In this document: positions 22,866 to 36,609 of the stretch, piece by piece | Numbering within the stretch: position 1 is the stretch's first letter | Layout: every line of letters begins with the position of its first letter | Assembly: GCA_022702705.1 (NCBI GenBank) | Contig: CM040439.1 | Location: 26,936,345 to 27,000,344, forward strand | Reading direction: 5' to 3' | DNA length: 64,000 nucleotides | DNA from: Papilionanthe hookeriana x Papilionanthe teres | Lineage: Eukaryota; Streptophyta; Magnoliopsida; Asparagales; Orchidaceae | The notes under the pieces: model-generated | What the model saw: only the letters and a program-made list of their open reading frames with translations | Database searches by the model: none | What the model was told of the DNA's origin: nothing | Translations under genes and position numbers: made by a program

Positions 22866-23109
22866 GTAGAGTAAATAGATTCCATAAAAATTAATTTGAT
22901 CCATCCTATATTTGGTGCAATAATCAAAGTAATTATTTTTTTTCTAAACTCTTTAAATATTCAAAACATAATTATAAAGGCTCTTTTAGACTCTAGAACA
23001 TAAAGAATAATTCTACAAACCCCAACCATTTGGGAATGGAATATCTAGGTACAAAATCAAGCTAGAATATAAGCCAACAAGTGCTAACAATATTAATTTT
23101 ACTAGTGTA

Positions 23110-23270
23110 CTCCGACCTATAGGTTGGCATTCACGGTATAAGACTCTTTGGTCAGGGGTTTGAATCCTTCTAGCACAATTGGCCTCATGGAGGTGGTATT
23201 CGAATTGTTAGGCACATTAGGGGTGACTGGAGACTCGTATAATAAATAGCCTCTGGTCATTCCTTCTTTA
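23110..23270 (+). repeat. SINE-like repeat, copy 1
   Basis: The phrase GGGGTTTGAATCC resembles a tRNA B box. It is followed by a body shared with 30690-30830 and 36300-36450 (gaattgttaggcacattag). Three dispersed copies with a B-box-like motif suggest a tRNA-derived SINE. No clear A box or tail was confirmed. Confidence 0.4.
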
Positions 23271-23533
23271 AAAAAAATAAAATAATTGACAAATTGTCAT
23301 TGCACACAACTGAGACTATACGAGGCACACCATTTTAGGTGCAAAGAGATGAAAGATAATCTTCTTTTTCAAGGATTTAAATTGTTATATTGTTTTAAAG
23401 TTAAATAAAAAGTAAAGTTCAAAAAAATAATTGACAAATTTAATTCTGGCAAAAAAAATAAAATGAAAATTTTAAATAATTTTATTAAAAAAAAAGTTAT
23501 TAGTCTTCTACCCTTCAATTATAAGCATCTCTT

Positions 23534-23783
23534 ATTGGAAGGGCAAATACCCACAGCACTCAAAGGAGTTCTAATGTAGTTTTGCATCATGATTCCAATC
23601 AGAGTCTGCCATATGTACAAGTAGTCCTCTCATAGTAAAAAAAAATTATAATATTTGAAGGTACCTGCATGTACACATGACAGATCCTGATTGGAATCCT
23701 TATACAAAACTGTATCAGAACTCCTCATACAATATTTTTTCCTACAAAAGGGTAATGAGAGCTGTGGGTATTTGCCCTTCCAA
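23534..23783. mobile_element. MITE copy d nested in an outer MITE with 30-base inverted ends
   Basis: The outer ends ATTGGAAGGGCAAATACCCA and TGGGTATTTGCCCTTCCAAT are perfect inverse copies and extend to CTCA/TGAG. Between them lies the inner palindrome 23575-23723 (TAGTTTTGCATCATGATTCC and its inverse). This is the only complete example of the nested pair. No clear target duplication was found. Confidence 0.7.
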
Positions 23784-23859
23784 TGATGAATTACAACACC
23801 ATTTGTTAGTACATAAATGTAATTAATCCATACAGAGTAGTACTTAATAATTCTTCCAC

Positions 23860-24770
23860 TGGTGTTTCATATTTTGTGCTATTTCTATGAATGATATTTA
23901 AACTATTTTGGGAGGATTAATATTTTCTGTATGCAAATATTATGAATCAAATAGTGATATTGATAAATTGTTACCGAGTTTATAGCCTTTTAAAATCATT
24001 AGCAAGCTAATGATCTTCCAAATTAATTTAATTTTACAAAAATAACTTTCATTTAATTTATTTTTTATTGATTTTACGAGGTGGAAGACTTATTCCTAAA
24101 AACTTAATTAATATTGTAATTCGATTAAAATTTAAACTTTAAAAATAAATACAGCTAATATTTGCAATTAATATAGTTTAATTTTGTATTATTAAATTAT
24201 AAATGCATTCCATTTATTTTAAAGAACAAAAACTATGCTATCTTAAATTAAAAAAAAATATTAATAAAGCTGGCGAAGTTATTAAGAAAAAAGTTGAGAA
24301 CAATTCATTGATCTTAATACTAATATTTGTTATTTTTCCTAAAATTAATTTGAACTAACTTCATCAAAATATTATTGCGGTGGAAATCCAATATCTACGC
24401 GATACATATATACCAAATAAGAGGCAAATGCTGGAGCAGAACAAAGTGAGTGGAGTGGAGCGGAAGCATCTGTCTAATCAAGTGAGTTACGTTAAGTGAG
24501 TTGCGGGCAGTAAGGTACATGGGTATCTTAGTAATTTTACTGTGGGTTTTATCTATATATTCGATATGTAACCCTATGAATATTGTACTGAATATTTCTC
24601 AAATAGTGAAATCGTCGCTCTGCTCCCGAGGACATGAGCATATTGTCGAACCTCTTAAAATCTCGTGTTTTTTATTTTTTATTTTTCTTCTTCTTTAGAT
24701 TTTCACTTCACTACGATTCTCCTAAATATATATAACAGGGAGTTACTTTTAAATTTATCAAAATAAATTA
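23860..24770. repeat. Segmental duplication block C1 (3' flank of gene 4), with LTR remnant
   Basis: Colinear with about 35237-36240. The part 24420-24730 reads like an LTR end: a TATA-like region, then gaaatcgtcgctctgctcccgaggac, resembling the LTR end of copia-A (gctccgtggacgtagg). The duplication was later split by LINE-B, so gene 4 now lies 6 kb away. No gene. Confidence 0.6.
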
Positions 24771-24809
24771 AATATATATATATTACTTTCATCATAGCAA
24801 AATTTTAAC

Positions 24810-24885
<76 letters not shown>
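24810..24885. repeat. Compound microsatellite (CT)13(TA)25
   Basis: Pure CT from 24810 to 24835, then TA to 24885, directly left of LINE-B. Confidence 0.95.
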
Positions 24886-24888
<3 letters not shown>

Positions 24889-25464
24889 GGAAAGAAAGCA
24901 ACGGTGGCTCCCTACGTGTTAATTATCCAAAAAAATGTTACAAAAACGGAGGAGTTGAGGGACCCAGGTCCTCACTACAAAAAACCCAAAAAAATTACAA
25001 AAACTCACACCTAGAGGTCCCGGTACCCTTAAACCTCCTCCCACCGTACAACCCACGCAACTAAGAACTCCAAAATACATAACAACCAAAATAAGCCAGA
25101 AACAAGTATATAGAAAATGACAAGCAAGATTGGAAAAGTAAATGTCCAATACAGTAGAAATACCAAGCAAGGGATCCATACAAATGGCACCAACCGCAAG
25201 AGCAAGCATCAGCCTGGGGAAAGACGAACAGATCCACATAAAAACAGGATCAATGGGGGTAGGGGACTTAGCTAATATCCACGCAAAACCGGCACAAGTT
25301 GAGATGAGGAGGTGTTCCTGCACCAGAATAAAGACTACCACAAGCAGAAAAGAAACAGAAGCACCAAAAATAATCATGAAAAAACCAGCAGTAAACGAGA
25401 AAAAAAAAAAAGGCAGCAAAATAACACAAAGGAGAAAATAAGCAAAAGGAGAACAGAAGGCTAA

Positions 25465-28400
25465 TTATATCTGATGTAAGGTAACTTTAAATTGTCCCCG
25501 TGAACCAGGAGAGCCAAATGCTGAGGAGGGGTCATGCCCACAAAAGGGGAGTGACCAGCATTTTTAGCCGACCAATCGAGCTGGTCTATTTCCTTCTCCG
25601 TGAATAAAGAAGATGCTGAGATGCAAAGAAGAATTGTCAATAGTAAACCAAATCCTTTTAAGAAGAATAATCAGGTTCCAGGGTGTAGGAACCCTCTTAT
25701 AAAAAATATCAATAAGTCTCTTGGAATCAGTCTCCATCTGTAAAGAGAGAAAATTAAGATTGATGGCAGTTTGTATAGAAAGTAATAAAGCCCAGGCCTC
25801 AGCCGAGAGAGGACAATCAGCCACCACAGGGGAATGAAAATACGCTAACAGATTTCCCAAATGGTCCCTAAACAGACCACCAGCAGCAGCGTGGGAGAGG
25901 GACCAGCTGCCATCAAAATTGGCTTTGATAGTCCCTCTCACAGGAGGTACCCAGTTAACCACATAGGGCCTAAAGGAGTGTTTAGCCTCTCTATGAAAAA
26001 GCCTGAGAGATCTGTTATAGTAGGCCAAAATTTTAGAGAAAATAGCATCAGGGGAGGGGTGACATTCAGTGTGCTTATAAGAGTTCCTAGCACACCAGAT
26101 AAACCAGAGAACAACATATGGGAAAAGAGTAAAATCATTACCAGTCTGGATAGCAACTTTCCAAACCTTCACATAATCATAGATAGTGCAGGAACTCCTC
26201 CAAACCAGACCAAAATAGCTGGCCAACCTGTTCCAGATATGCTTAGAATATAAACACTTAAAAAATAAATGAGAATAGGATTCCTCGGCATTCTTGCATA
26301 ACACACACATAGAAGGCAGCCTCAAACCTTTTAATTTCAGTATGTCATCTAAAGGTAAAATACAAGAGAAGAACCTCCACAGGAAGAAGGATATAGACGG
26401 GGAGAATATAGACTTCCATATCCCCTTCCCCCAATCCAACCTACCAAAGGAATGAAAAGTTTTATAAAGATGCATGCTAACAGACACCTGAGGCTGCTTC
26501 TTCCAAACAGGTTTATCAACTTTAGATCTATCAATAGGAATTTGGTTAATCAACATTGCAGTGTCCTGCCCCACTAAATCCCTAAGCTTCCTTAGATCCC
26601 ATTGCCCAAAAGCCCAGCAATCAGCAATCAGTAAATTCTCCACGGCAGAAGGATGAGGAGGCTCAATAAGGTTAGGCATACCCCAGTTATCATGCCAGAA
26701 AGAAATCTTCCCATCCCCAATGTCCCAAAAAATGACCTTAGAGGCCTCCTCCCTAATGCCCAGGATAGCCTTCCAGATTTTAGAGTCCCCACATTTCCAA
26801 TTAACCAAGGTAGGGTGAACATTTTTACAATATTTAGCATGCATGTAGTTAGCCCAAATGGACTCCTTAAGTCTAAATTTGTACCACAGCTTGCACATGT
26901 TGATCTCAACAATGTGAGAAAGAGCTTTAAAACCAAGCCCCCCAGAGTATTTAGGTTTACACAGCTTCTTCCAAGTAAGCCAGTGCTTTTTAGAGCCACC
27001 CCTCCCGGAGAAAAGAGTTGAAAATTTTCTCCAACCTATCCAAAGAACTTTTCTTAGCATTAAGGACTTGAAGTGCATAAAGTGGGATGCTATGAAGCAC
27101 ACTATTCAACAAAGTTAAACGCCCCCCATTGGAGAGAAAAGTATTCTTCCAGGTTCACGATCTTACTCTTGACTTTATCCAAAACATCATCCATCCGAAT
27201 TTGCTTACACCTGCCTTTAATAAGATTCACACCTAAATATTTAATAAGCGTGACTAGCAATTTTAAACCCAATAAAATTGGTAGCTCATAAAAGATGAGA
27301 CTGAGGTAAGTACTTGCTGAAATACATATGGCATTTGTCCTTGTTAAAAGACAAACCAGAAACCCCTTCAAAAACATTTAAAATTTTCATCAAACTTCTA
27401 ATATTAGCTTTAGAGGCATTGGAAAAAAGCATGATGTCATCAGCATAAGCCAAATGAGTAAGCTGAAAATGAGCTTTGTTGAGGAAATAAGCAGAACCAT
27501 GCACATGAGTATTAAGCAATCTAGAAAGATAATCAAAAGCAATAATAAAAATTAAAGGAGAAAGAGGATCACCCTGTTTGATACCTCTTTTAGCAGAGAA
27601 GAAGCCATAAGTACTGCCATTAAACAAAACACTGTAGTGGTTGTTGGAGAGCCATCTTTTAATAAGCTGACAAAAATTGGCATTGAAACCCCTAGCCAAC
27701 AAGACATTAATAATAAACTCCCAGTCAATAGTGTCAAAGGCCTTCTTGATGTCAAGCTTAATTATAAGATTGCCTCCCCTACATTTCCTATCTAAATCCT
27801 CAAGCAGCTCTTGGGCCAGGAGAATATTGTCAGTAATCTACCTACCTCTAACAAAAGCAGATTGGTGGGGAGCAATCAGACGATTAAGAAAAGGCTGAAT
27901 CCTAGCCACCAAAAGCTTACTAATTACCTTAGAAATAACAGAGGTTAAAGAGATAGGTCTAAATTTACTCCAATCAGATTTGTCATTCCCCTTGGGGATG
28001 AGCACAATAAGAGCAGCAGAAAAGTACTTACAGAGATCCTCACCAGTGAAAAAACTTTGAACAGCCCTGATGGTTTCCATCTTCACAATATTCCAGCAAT
28101 TAATATAAAAAGAGGAGGTAAACCCATCAGGGCCCGGGGCCTTGTTAGAGTGTAAAGTTTTAAAGACATTATAGATCTCCTCTTCAGTAGGGATATCAGT
28201 GAGGCAAAGAGAGGAGATATATTGTCTATCATCATTAAAAAGATTCCTATCAATACAAGAAACTTGCAGTTGACTAGAAAATAAAGTAGAGAAATAATTA
28301 GCAGCACTGTTGCCAATTTCCTCAGCATCAGTAATAACATTACCATCACTTCCCCTGATTTGACTAATGTTATTAAGAGTAATCCTGTTTTTAATATAAG

Positions 28401-29449
28401 CATGAAAATAATCAGTATTTCTATCCCCTTTAAGAAAATGAGTATCATGAGCCTTTTGCATGAGAAGATCTTCCTCCAAAGCAATATCAGCCAAGAGATT
28501 GCTATGGGCCTGAGCCAGTTCTTGCACCTGCTCAGCAGACATAACATCAATAGCTTCTAATACATTGACAGTGTTCAAAGAATTAGCAACCCTATTGTGA
28601 ATATTGCCAAAAACTTCATAATTCCACTTTTTCAAACCAGCAGCCACCTTTTTATGCAGCTGCCAAAGAACAAACCAAGAACTCCCACAACTCAAAGGCT
28701 GCCACAAAGAATCAATAAGATCATTAAAATTTGGATGAGAAACCCACATATTTAAGAATTTAAAAGGCTTCCTGGCCGGCCTAGGCTGAAGAGCAATAGT
28801 CAATAAGAGTGGGTTGTGATCAGAGGAAGCATGACTCAAATGTTGAACACGAGCTAAATGGTAACAATTAAGAAAGGAAGGATTGCCCAAGAACCTATCC
28901 AGGCGTTGAAAGAGTAAACCCCTTCTCCAAGTGAAAGGGGGACCAGTGTAACCCATGTCATAAAGACCAGCTTGAGTCATACAATCACCAAATTTGTGCA
29001 TAGCAGAAGTGTCGATCAAAGCACCCCCTCTTCTTTCAGAAGGGGACATGATCATGTTAAAATCCCCCCCCACACACCAATTCTCCTTAATAGTGTTACC
29101 AATAACAGTAAGCTTGTTCCACAGCAAGTATTTATCAGCAAGAACCGAACTAGCATATACAAAAGTCAGCCACCCCTTAAAGGGGTCAAATTTATAATTG
29201 GCCAGAACAAACTGGTTATCATCTTCTATAATATGCATATTAATTTCCTTCTTCCAAAAAACCCAAATTTTGTTATTGCAGTTACAGTAATGAAAATAAT
29301 TAGGAAAACAAGAGAAAATATTTTCTTTATGCATGTTAACTAAAGGTTCTAAAATAGCAAAAATGCCCAGATGATGAGACCTACATAAGTGCTTCAAACG
29401 CTTAAGGGAGTGGGGATCAGCCACTCCCCTAATGTTCCAAACCATAATA

Positions 29450-29457
<8 letters not shown>
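25465..29457 (-). pseudogene. LINE-B ORF2: endonuclease, reverse transcriptase, RNase H
   Basis: ORF2 likely starts at MFNIMVWNIRG (29457) or MVWNIRG (29445), overlapping the ORF1 end by a few bases. The endonuclease has GGDFNMI and SDHNPLL. RT motifs include NKAPGPDGF, FRPISL, HQSAFVRGR, KRGIKQGDPLSPLIF and the catalytic LAYADDIMLF near 27440. The zinc-binding segment (CVLCKNAEESYSHLFFKC) and an RNase H domain (ANFDGSWS, SAEAWALL, METDSKRL) follow. Damage is light: an in-frame TAG at 27838-27840 (at the usual Trp), shifts near 27290 and 27110, and a shift near 25570 that removes the last residues. The protein cannot be made as one chain. The element looks young. Confidence 0.88.
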
Positions 29458-30669
<1,212 letters not shown>

Positions 30670-30689
30670 TTAGGTATGTATGTTAGTAT

Positions 30690-30830
30690 GTAAAGAACAC
30701 ACACACATTATAAGACCCCTCAGGTGGGGAGTTTGAATCACTTTCGGCACAGTCAGCCTTAAGAAGATGATACTCAAATTGTTAGACACATTAGTAGGGG
30801 TTGGAAGCTCGTTTTTTTAATATATAGATA
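30690..30830 (+). repeat. SINE-like repeat, copy 2
   Basis: Shares taagaccc-ctcaggtgggg-gtttgaatcac and the body aaattgttagacacattag with 36300-36450 and 23110-23270. It lies in the gene 4 3' flank, and its presence beside gene 5 shows that it predates their duplication. Confidence 0.4.
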
Positions 30831-30989
30831 TAGATATATAATACCTCTACTATTTCGTAACAACAACATAATCACTTCTAAACATCAATTAACCTCGAAT
30901 AAAAACATAACAAGCAACCATAACTCACAACACTCTTAACGCACCCAACTTATTGACCGATCCAATTTATATCAATCGATCTATCGCAG

Positions 30990-31760
30990 CTAATTGTAGA
31001 CTCCAATGGAGGAAGGAGCAGGCGCAGGAGCATCTACCGTAGAGTCACCAAGGAACAAAAACTTGTATATCTCATACCTCAACTCGCAGCCTCCTCCAAC
31101 AGCACGGCAACCAGTCCGAATCCCGCAGAAAAATGATACAACTCTCAATGCATACTTCAAACAATCCAAGCAATCCTTCTGCCCCTGATCCCGCGTGCAC
31201 TGCGCCATTCCATACACTGTCAAGCTTTCATCCACATAACTCTCCCCATAACCGAACTTCTCACTCCCCCTCGCCGTTATCTCCGTAACCTCCTTCAGCA
31301 GATCAATCGCTGTTCGTTGAACATTCTTGACATTTACAGAAGCTTCAGATGAATACCACACATCGGCAAGGTCTCTGTCCGGCTTGCCGATGAAGTTCTC
31401 GGTGTCGTAGTGAAGGTAGCAGTGGTCGTACCATGCGCGGGCTCGGGCTGCGTCAGGGCATGCAGTACGAATCTTCTGTGCTGCGTTGGTGATGCAGTCT
31501 GAGCAGGTTTTGCGGCTCACGTCCCCTTGGCATCGTGTGACACCGTAGACGGCAGGTTTGTAGCTCTCAGAGGCATAAGAGGAAATCGCGTAGCCATTGA
31601 GAGAACTCTGCGCCACCATGTCGAGAAGGACGTTGTTGATATTGTTCTGCAACATGTTATATCCTTCAGTAAAATTTTTGTCGCATTGCTGATTGGGTAC
31701 TAATTCTGTGCTGAGGGTGGCGATGGGGAAAAAGATAAGAAAGAGGAAGAGGAGCTGCAT
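30990..31760 (-). CDS. CRRSP gene 4: secreted protein with two DUF26 domains
   Basis: The 256-residue intact single-exon protein uses the MQLL start at 31760 shared by the family. An upstream in-frame ATG (31769) would only add MTA. Signal peptide is MQLLFLFLIFFPIATLS. Both domains keep CX8CX2CX11CX12C. Domain 1 has Arg at the Gnk2 R93 position (ARARAWYDHC), unlike genes 1-3, with Asp at 104 and Asp at 11. Domain 2 lacks the first cysteine, has the extra cysteine (RTGCR) and keeps Arg and Glu. The tail is DAPAPAPSSIGVYN. It belongs to the 4-5-6 subgroup, which lacks the extra cysteine 67 of gene 1. Predicted apoplastic defence or lectin-like role, by family only. Confidence 0.93.
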   Translation of the reverse strand: MQLLFLFLIFFPIATLSTELVPNQQCDKNFTEGYNMLQNNINNVLLDMVAQSSLNGYAISSYASESYKPAVYGVTRCQGDVSRKTCSDCITNAAQKIRTACPDAARARAWYDHCYLHYDTENFIGKPDRDLADVWYSSEASVNVKNVQRTAIDLLKEVTEITARGSEKFGYGESYVDESLTVYGMAQCTRDQGQKDCLDCLKYALRVVSFFCGIRTGCRAVGGGCELRYEIYKFLFLGDSTVDAPAPAPSSIGVYN

Positions 31761-31842
31761 TGCAGTCAACAGTTGAGCAAGATAGACCAGTTTAAATATT
31801 TTCTATCAACACTGGCATCTTTGCTTGCTCTTTCTGTATGTG

Positions 31843-31850
31843 TATATATA
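31843..31850 (-). promoter_or_regulatory. TATA box of gene 4
   Basis: TATATATA lies 83 bases upstream of the ATG, in a core promoter shared almost base for base with genes 5 and 6 (tgctctttctgtatg before it, agggaagagaacag after it). Confidence 0.65.
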
Positions 31851-31859
31851 AGGGAAGAG

Positions 31860-33030
31860 AACAGTTAGGCCTAATTAACTCCATGTGCGTACAATTGGAA
31901 CTGATTAAGAAGGCAACAAAAGGGAGAGATTTTGTGATTCCTTCTGACAATTACCGAATATGATTGAAGGGCAGCCAAAAGCATAATGACAATAGGCGTG
32001 TTAAATAAATCAAAGGTTAGTATTATAGATTTCATGGCGTTTTCTAATTCAATTTCGCAAGTTTGTCTTCTTTGTTACTTGGTTTCAATGTAATGGCTTT
32101 GGATGGTTATATATAGACTAGGTTAGAAGAGATTTGGTCATAAAATAAATAGGTTTAATGATATCAAAGTGATCTCTAATCCAAGTGTGGAGACAGGAGA
32201 CAAGATCAAATTAAACCTTTGAAATATGACTAAAAAATTAGTAATATCAAGTAAAGGATATAACATCTTCTTATGTTAATAATCAAAATAAGATTCTTAC
32301 TGAGTGAAATCTAATAAATCCAAGATCTTTCATTTCTGAGGTTAGTGAGGCAATACAAGAAGTTCAAAGAATGATTATTGATCTAGTAGATTAGTGCAAG
32401 CTGTCTAATGAATATCGCTTCTACTTCATATGTGGAACTAAGGTGATTGGACCTAGACAAAAAATTAGAGGTATCACCAACGACAATGTCAAAAACCCAC
32501 AATCGGTAATCATTGACACTTGATTGTACACCGTAGTTCGACCATCAACCTATTTCCAAACCCCGACTATTTGGTTGTTGCCGTCATTTCATCTCAATCA
32601 TTTTTGGCCACTTTTGACATAAATTTAAGTTTGTGTTTCAAACAATCGAGCCTTCTCTAATTTGGAAGAAATGCAAACATTCTGTAATTTTACTTATTTG
32701 GTAGATCATTTCATAGGTCAAACCTCAAGGCTTTTTTCTCTTTTAAATCTTCAAGTAAAAAACTAGTTTTTTTGTGAAAAACTAGGATGCAAAATTATCA
32801 CTCTTAACACCCAGAGTTTTAAAACTTGGAACACCAATTTCTCATTATAAAGAGTGTTAGTCCTTAGTAAACACCAATTCGAAGAGTGAGAAGAACAGTA
32901 TTACATAATTATTAAAAACTGAATTAGTTTAGGCATGACCATACTTACATTGCCTTGCAAAACTTTCTTTGGATAATTGATGTGACCTTTTTAATTTACC
33001 AAAATTTATGAACTCGGATTGATTTAGATT
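31860..33030. repeat. Upstream spacer of gene 4, shared with genes 5 and 6
   Basis: Aligns by eye with about 37480-38720 and 41440-42210 (shared phrases such as gtcaaagtgatctctaat-like and aagattctcactaagtgaaatctaat). No gene seen. Confidence 0.6.
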
Positions 33031-33890
33031 GATAATGAGTCACACAATTAACGCAAGTATATGTATCGCTAAAGAAATACAGGGCTCTAGAAGAGTCTTG
33101 GATATCAATCCCATAGGGAGGCTTTAATTTTATGGCGTAGCACAGAAATCACTAATCGAATAATAGCACAATTGCAAGTGGTTTAATTCTTAAAATAAAG
33201 ACAAACAGTTTCCGTTACTATTTCTACCAAAGCACGTTCTAGACTCTAGCAAGTTAAACTAACACAAGATTAAATTTATAACAAAGTTCAGTTGTAAGAA
33301 AAAGTCTTCCTCCTTTTCAATTATAATGTGATGATTATTGTGACATAGATCAGTGATGCAAATGTATGGTGCCAAATAGAAGCATTCACATTCTTTACCC
33401 ATATTTCAATGTATAAAGAACATTGGTTAATTCTAAGTTTAGTCCCCAAATCCGTGGTTAGGCTGGGAGGATACTGGCTCTCACTCCAGAGCTCCCACTT
33501 CCTTTCACCTGAAGGCTAACTCTAGCTTCAGTTTCTAAACATCAGGACCAAATTGAGGATTTCAGCCTGTCACTCTGAAATCTCCAATTCTACGCTCATC
33601 AAAGTATATTTCCTTATTTATTTGCACTCAATCCCCATGAACTTCGTCTCTCATCCATGGACATTGAATGTGACCTTCACTTTTGTTGTGGAACTCATAA
33701 TCCTTTCGGAACATATGTTTCCCAACAACTTTTAACAATTCAATTGGTTAGATCAAAAAGTAAATGAAGTTCGAAGTAAAAAAGGTCATCACAAATTCTC
33801 CATAATAAATCGACACATCATTTCCATTTCACATCATTTCACTTTTGGATGATTCTCTTGAAGGCAAGGGGAATTGTAACCTCGTTAAAA
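33030..33890. other. Unclassified repeat-like sequence, no gene seen
   Basis: It begins with a phrase of a kind common in plant repeats (acgcaagtatatgtatcgc...tatcaatcccatagggagg), which I cannot assign to a class. It has no paralogue beside gene 5 or 6. No supportable open frame. Confidence 0.3.
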
Positions 33891-33897
33891 AGCCTAG

Positions 33898-34010
33898 TAG
33901 GAAGAGTGGCAAACTTGATCTAATTTTCTCTCATGTGAAAGTCTCCAACCTGTTAGGAAGAGTGGCAAACTTGATCTAATTTTCTCTGATGTGGAAGTCT
34001 GCAACCTGTA
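33898..34010 (+). repeat. Two tandem copies of a 56-base unit
   Basis: gaagagtggcaaacttgatc starts at 33901 and again at 33957, with nearly identical continuation through ctaattttctct and the aaccTGT end. Confidence 0.9.
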
Positions 34011-34059
34011 TGAAAAGTGTAAATTTACTCTCATTGGGAAGTTCCAGCTGGGACACCAA

Positions 34060-34760
34060 AAAATGGAAATTATTTGAAAGGTATTTGAAGAGTTGAAATT
34101 TTTGGCAGTTTGTAAGGTAGGTATCTTTGATGAGAGATATGTGATGATATAATTGTCTAAAGAAGAGGACTATGCTAAAATTTTTTCTGAGAAGTACATT
34201 ACAATTGATGGAAAATCCATGAAATTGCTTAAGTGGTCTCCTGAATTTGATCCCTGTTAAGAACCCTTATAGTTCCAATTTGGTTTAAACTATATGGCCT
34301 AAAATTGCACTACTTTAATCACCAAGTCTTCTATTGCAATTGTACATACCCACCTTCAACCTTTCCAGGTCTTTTGTTGCAAGAACTCTTTTTGGGAGGG
34401 ATATCACCCTCCCTGGCGTGGAAGAAATATGATTTGATACTGCACATAATGAGTACTGGCAACCTTTTTTCACAGAACAAAAAATCATATTACTGTAATC
34501 ACTGTAAAATGTTTGGGCACACACCTACCAAATGCTTCATACTTCATCCCAATTTATAATCCCACATTTATGTGCATTTGAACCCTTCAATTCCTAATGC
34601 TTATGACCCTCAGGTTGTAACTAGAAAGCAGTGTGCTCAGGTCCCTCCACCTATAGCGTCTAGAGATTTTCTAATCTCTCCAGTGGAACATAGAGAAGCA
34701 GTTAGTGTCTGTGAAACACCAACTGAGTGATTGATTGTTGCAGATGATTCCCTGAGGGAA
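34060..34760 (+). pseudogene. Relic of a LINE ORF1 on the plus strand
   Basis: Broken frames give KEEDYAKIFSEKYITI and LLKWSPEFDP, parallel to LINE-A (EEDYTSLFAKKVLTI, LLKWTPDFNP). An intact zinc knuckle follows (YYCNHCKMFGHTPTKCF, near 34482-34535) in the 34305-34559 frame. Several stops separate them. No ORF2 is seen. It is a third, older LINE in the opposite orientation to LINE-A and LINE-B. Confidence 0.75.
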
Positions 34761-34779
34761 GATGAGCTCATGCCTTTGT

Positions 34780-35236
34780 AGGCTCTAATTCATTCTCCAA
34801 ACATAAATTAGGTAATGTCCTGTTTGGATTACTTGCATTTCCTTTGTAGGTGTGCTCCAATGCATCTCTACCAATTTTATTTTATTATTCTTCAAATATA
34901 TAATTTTAACTCCTATGATGGAGCTCAAATCTTCAACTTGAAAGAAGTCACTTATACCAAAATTTGGTGTACAAAAAGATAATAGTTGATGTAATAACAC
35001 AAATATGATAACAGAAGAAGTCCTAAAAAAATAATGGAAATCTTTTGTTATAGATTTTCTTCATTTTTTAGCCCCTTTCCCAACCACATTTTTTTTCTCT
35101 TAAGCTTCTTAATATTTTGATCTAATTATTTTATTTTTCAAAAACATGTGAATGATCATATATATTTAATGCAAAAGAGAAGCTTTACCAATTTGTGGCA
35201 CTGTACCAATTATGAGCTTGACAATTAACAACAATA
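34780..35236. other. AT-rich spacer, nothing recognised
   Basis: No gene, repeat class or motif that I can support. Confidence 0.4.
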
Positions 35237-36240
35237 TTTACTTCTTCTATTGTTGGTTCATATTTTATGCAATTTCTATGAATGATATTTAGACTATTTT
35301 GGGAGGCTTAATATTTTCTGTATGCAAATATTATGAATCAAATAGTCATAATGATAAATTATGACTATTAAAATCATTATCAAGCTAATGATCTTCCAAA
35401 TTAATTTAATTTTACAAAAATAACTTTCATTTAATTTAATTGTAATTGATTTTAGGAGGTGGAAGGCTTAATCCTAAAACCTAATTATTGATAGAATAAG
35501 TTCAAACAATATATAATAAAATAAATTACATTAAAAATTTGTAAAATTGAAATTTTAATTAAAATTTAAACTTTAAAAATAAATACTTGTGTGGCTTTCA
35601 CTCCATGACCATATTACCGCAAAAATTTGCAATTAATATAGTTTAATTTTGTATTATTAAATTATAAATGCATTCCATTTATTTTAAAGAATAAAAACTA
35701 TGGTATCTTAAATTAAAAAAAATATTAATAAAACTGGTGAAGTTATTAAGAAAAAAGTTAAGAACAATTCATTGATCTTAATACTAATATTTGTTATGTT
35801 TCCTAAAATTAATTTGAACTAACTTCGTCAAAATATTATTGCATTAGAAATCCAATATCTACGTGCTACATATATACCATATAAGGGACAGATGCTGGAG
35901 CGGAACAGAGTAAGTAGAGTGGAAGAGTCTGTATAATCAGGTGAATTACATTAAGTGAGTTGGGGGCGCAGGGGCAACGCCCCCGCGGTATGGTACATGG
36001 GTATTTTAATAATTTACTGTAAGTTTTATCTATATATTTGATATGTAACCCTATGGGTATTGTACTGAACATTTCCGAAATAGTGAAATCGTCGCTCTGC
36101 TCCCGAGGACGTCGACACATTGTCGAACTTCTTAAAATCTCTTGTATTTTTTTATTTTTCGTTCTTCTTCTTCTTTGGATTTTCACTTCACTAAGATTCT
36201 CCTAAATATATATAATAGGGAGTTACTTTTAAATTTATCA
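35237..36240. repeat. Segmental duplication block C2 (3' flank of gene 5), with LTR remnant
   Basis: Colinear with 23860-24770. The LTR-like part (about 35880-36210) has a GC hairpin gggggcgcaggggcaacgccccc that is collapsed in the other copy, then a TATA-like run and gaaatcgtcgctctgctcccgagg. I read it as a solo or decayed copia-type LTR that predates the gene 4/5 duplication. Confidence 0.6.
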
Positions 36241-36299
36241 AAATAAATTAAAAAAAAAGATTATATATATATATAGACACACACATTAGGTATGTATGT

Positions 36300-36450
36300 T
36301 AGTATGTATGTCTATATCCACCAACACACGCAGTGTAAGATTCCTTAGGTGGGGGGTTCGAATCACTTTTGGTACAGTTAGTCTTAAGAAGGTGACACTC
36401 GAATTGTTAGACAAATTAAAAGTAGTTGGAAGCTCATTTCTTTAATATAT
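36300..36450 (+). repeat. SINE-like repeat, copy 3
   Basis: Best B-box match of the three: GGGGTTCGAATCAC, then gaattgttagacaaatta. Paralogous to 30690-30830. Confidence 0.45.
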
Positions 36451-36609
36451 ATATATATAACTCTACTATTTGGAAAAACAAAACAACATAATCACTTCTA
36501 AACATCAATTAAAGTCGAATCAAAACATAACAAGCAACCATAAATCACAACACTCTCAACGCACACAACTTATTGACCGATCTAATTTATATCAATCGAT
36601 CTATCGCAG

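Larger units (their letters stand above)
21430..23530. other. AT-rich spacer upstream of gene 3, no gene seen
   Basis: Colinear with 14330-15950, but with a private block at about 22481-22870 (a hairpin cluster) and a SINE-like repeat at about 23110. No supportable coding sequence. Confidence 0.6.

Noticed and set aside
24919..25419. Long hydrophobic open frame on the minus strand (166 codons)
   Set aside because: It lies in the 3' UTR of LINE-B, has T-rich low-complexity composition, and shows no domain or conserved start. It is an incidental frame in the LINE tail.
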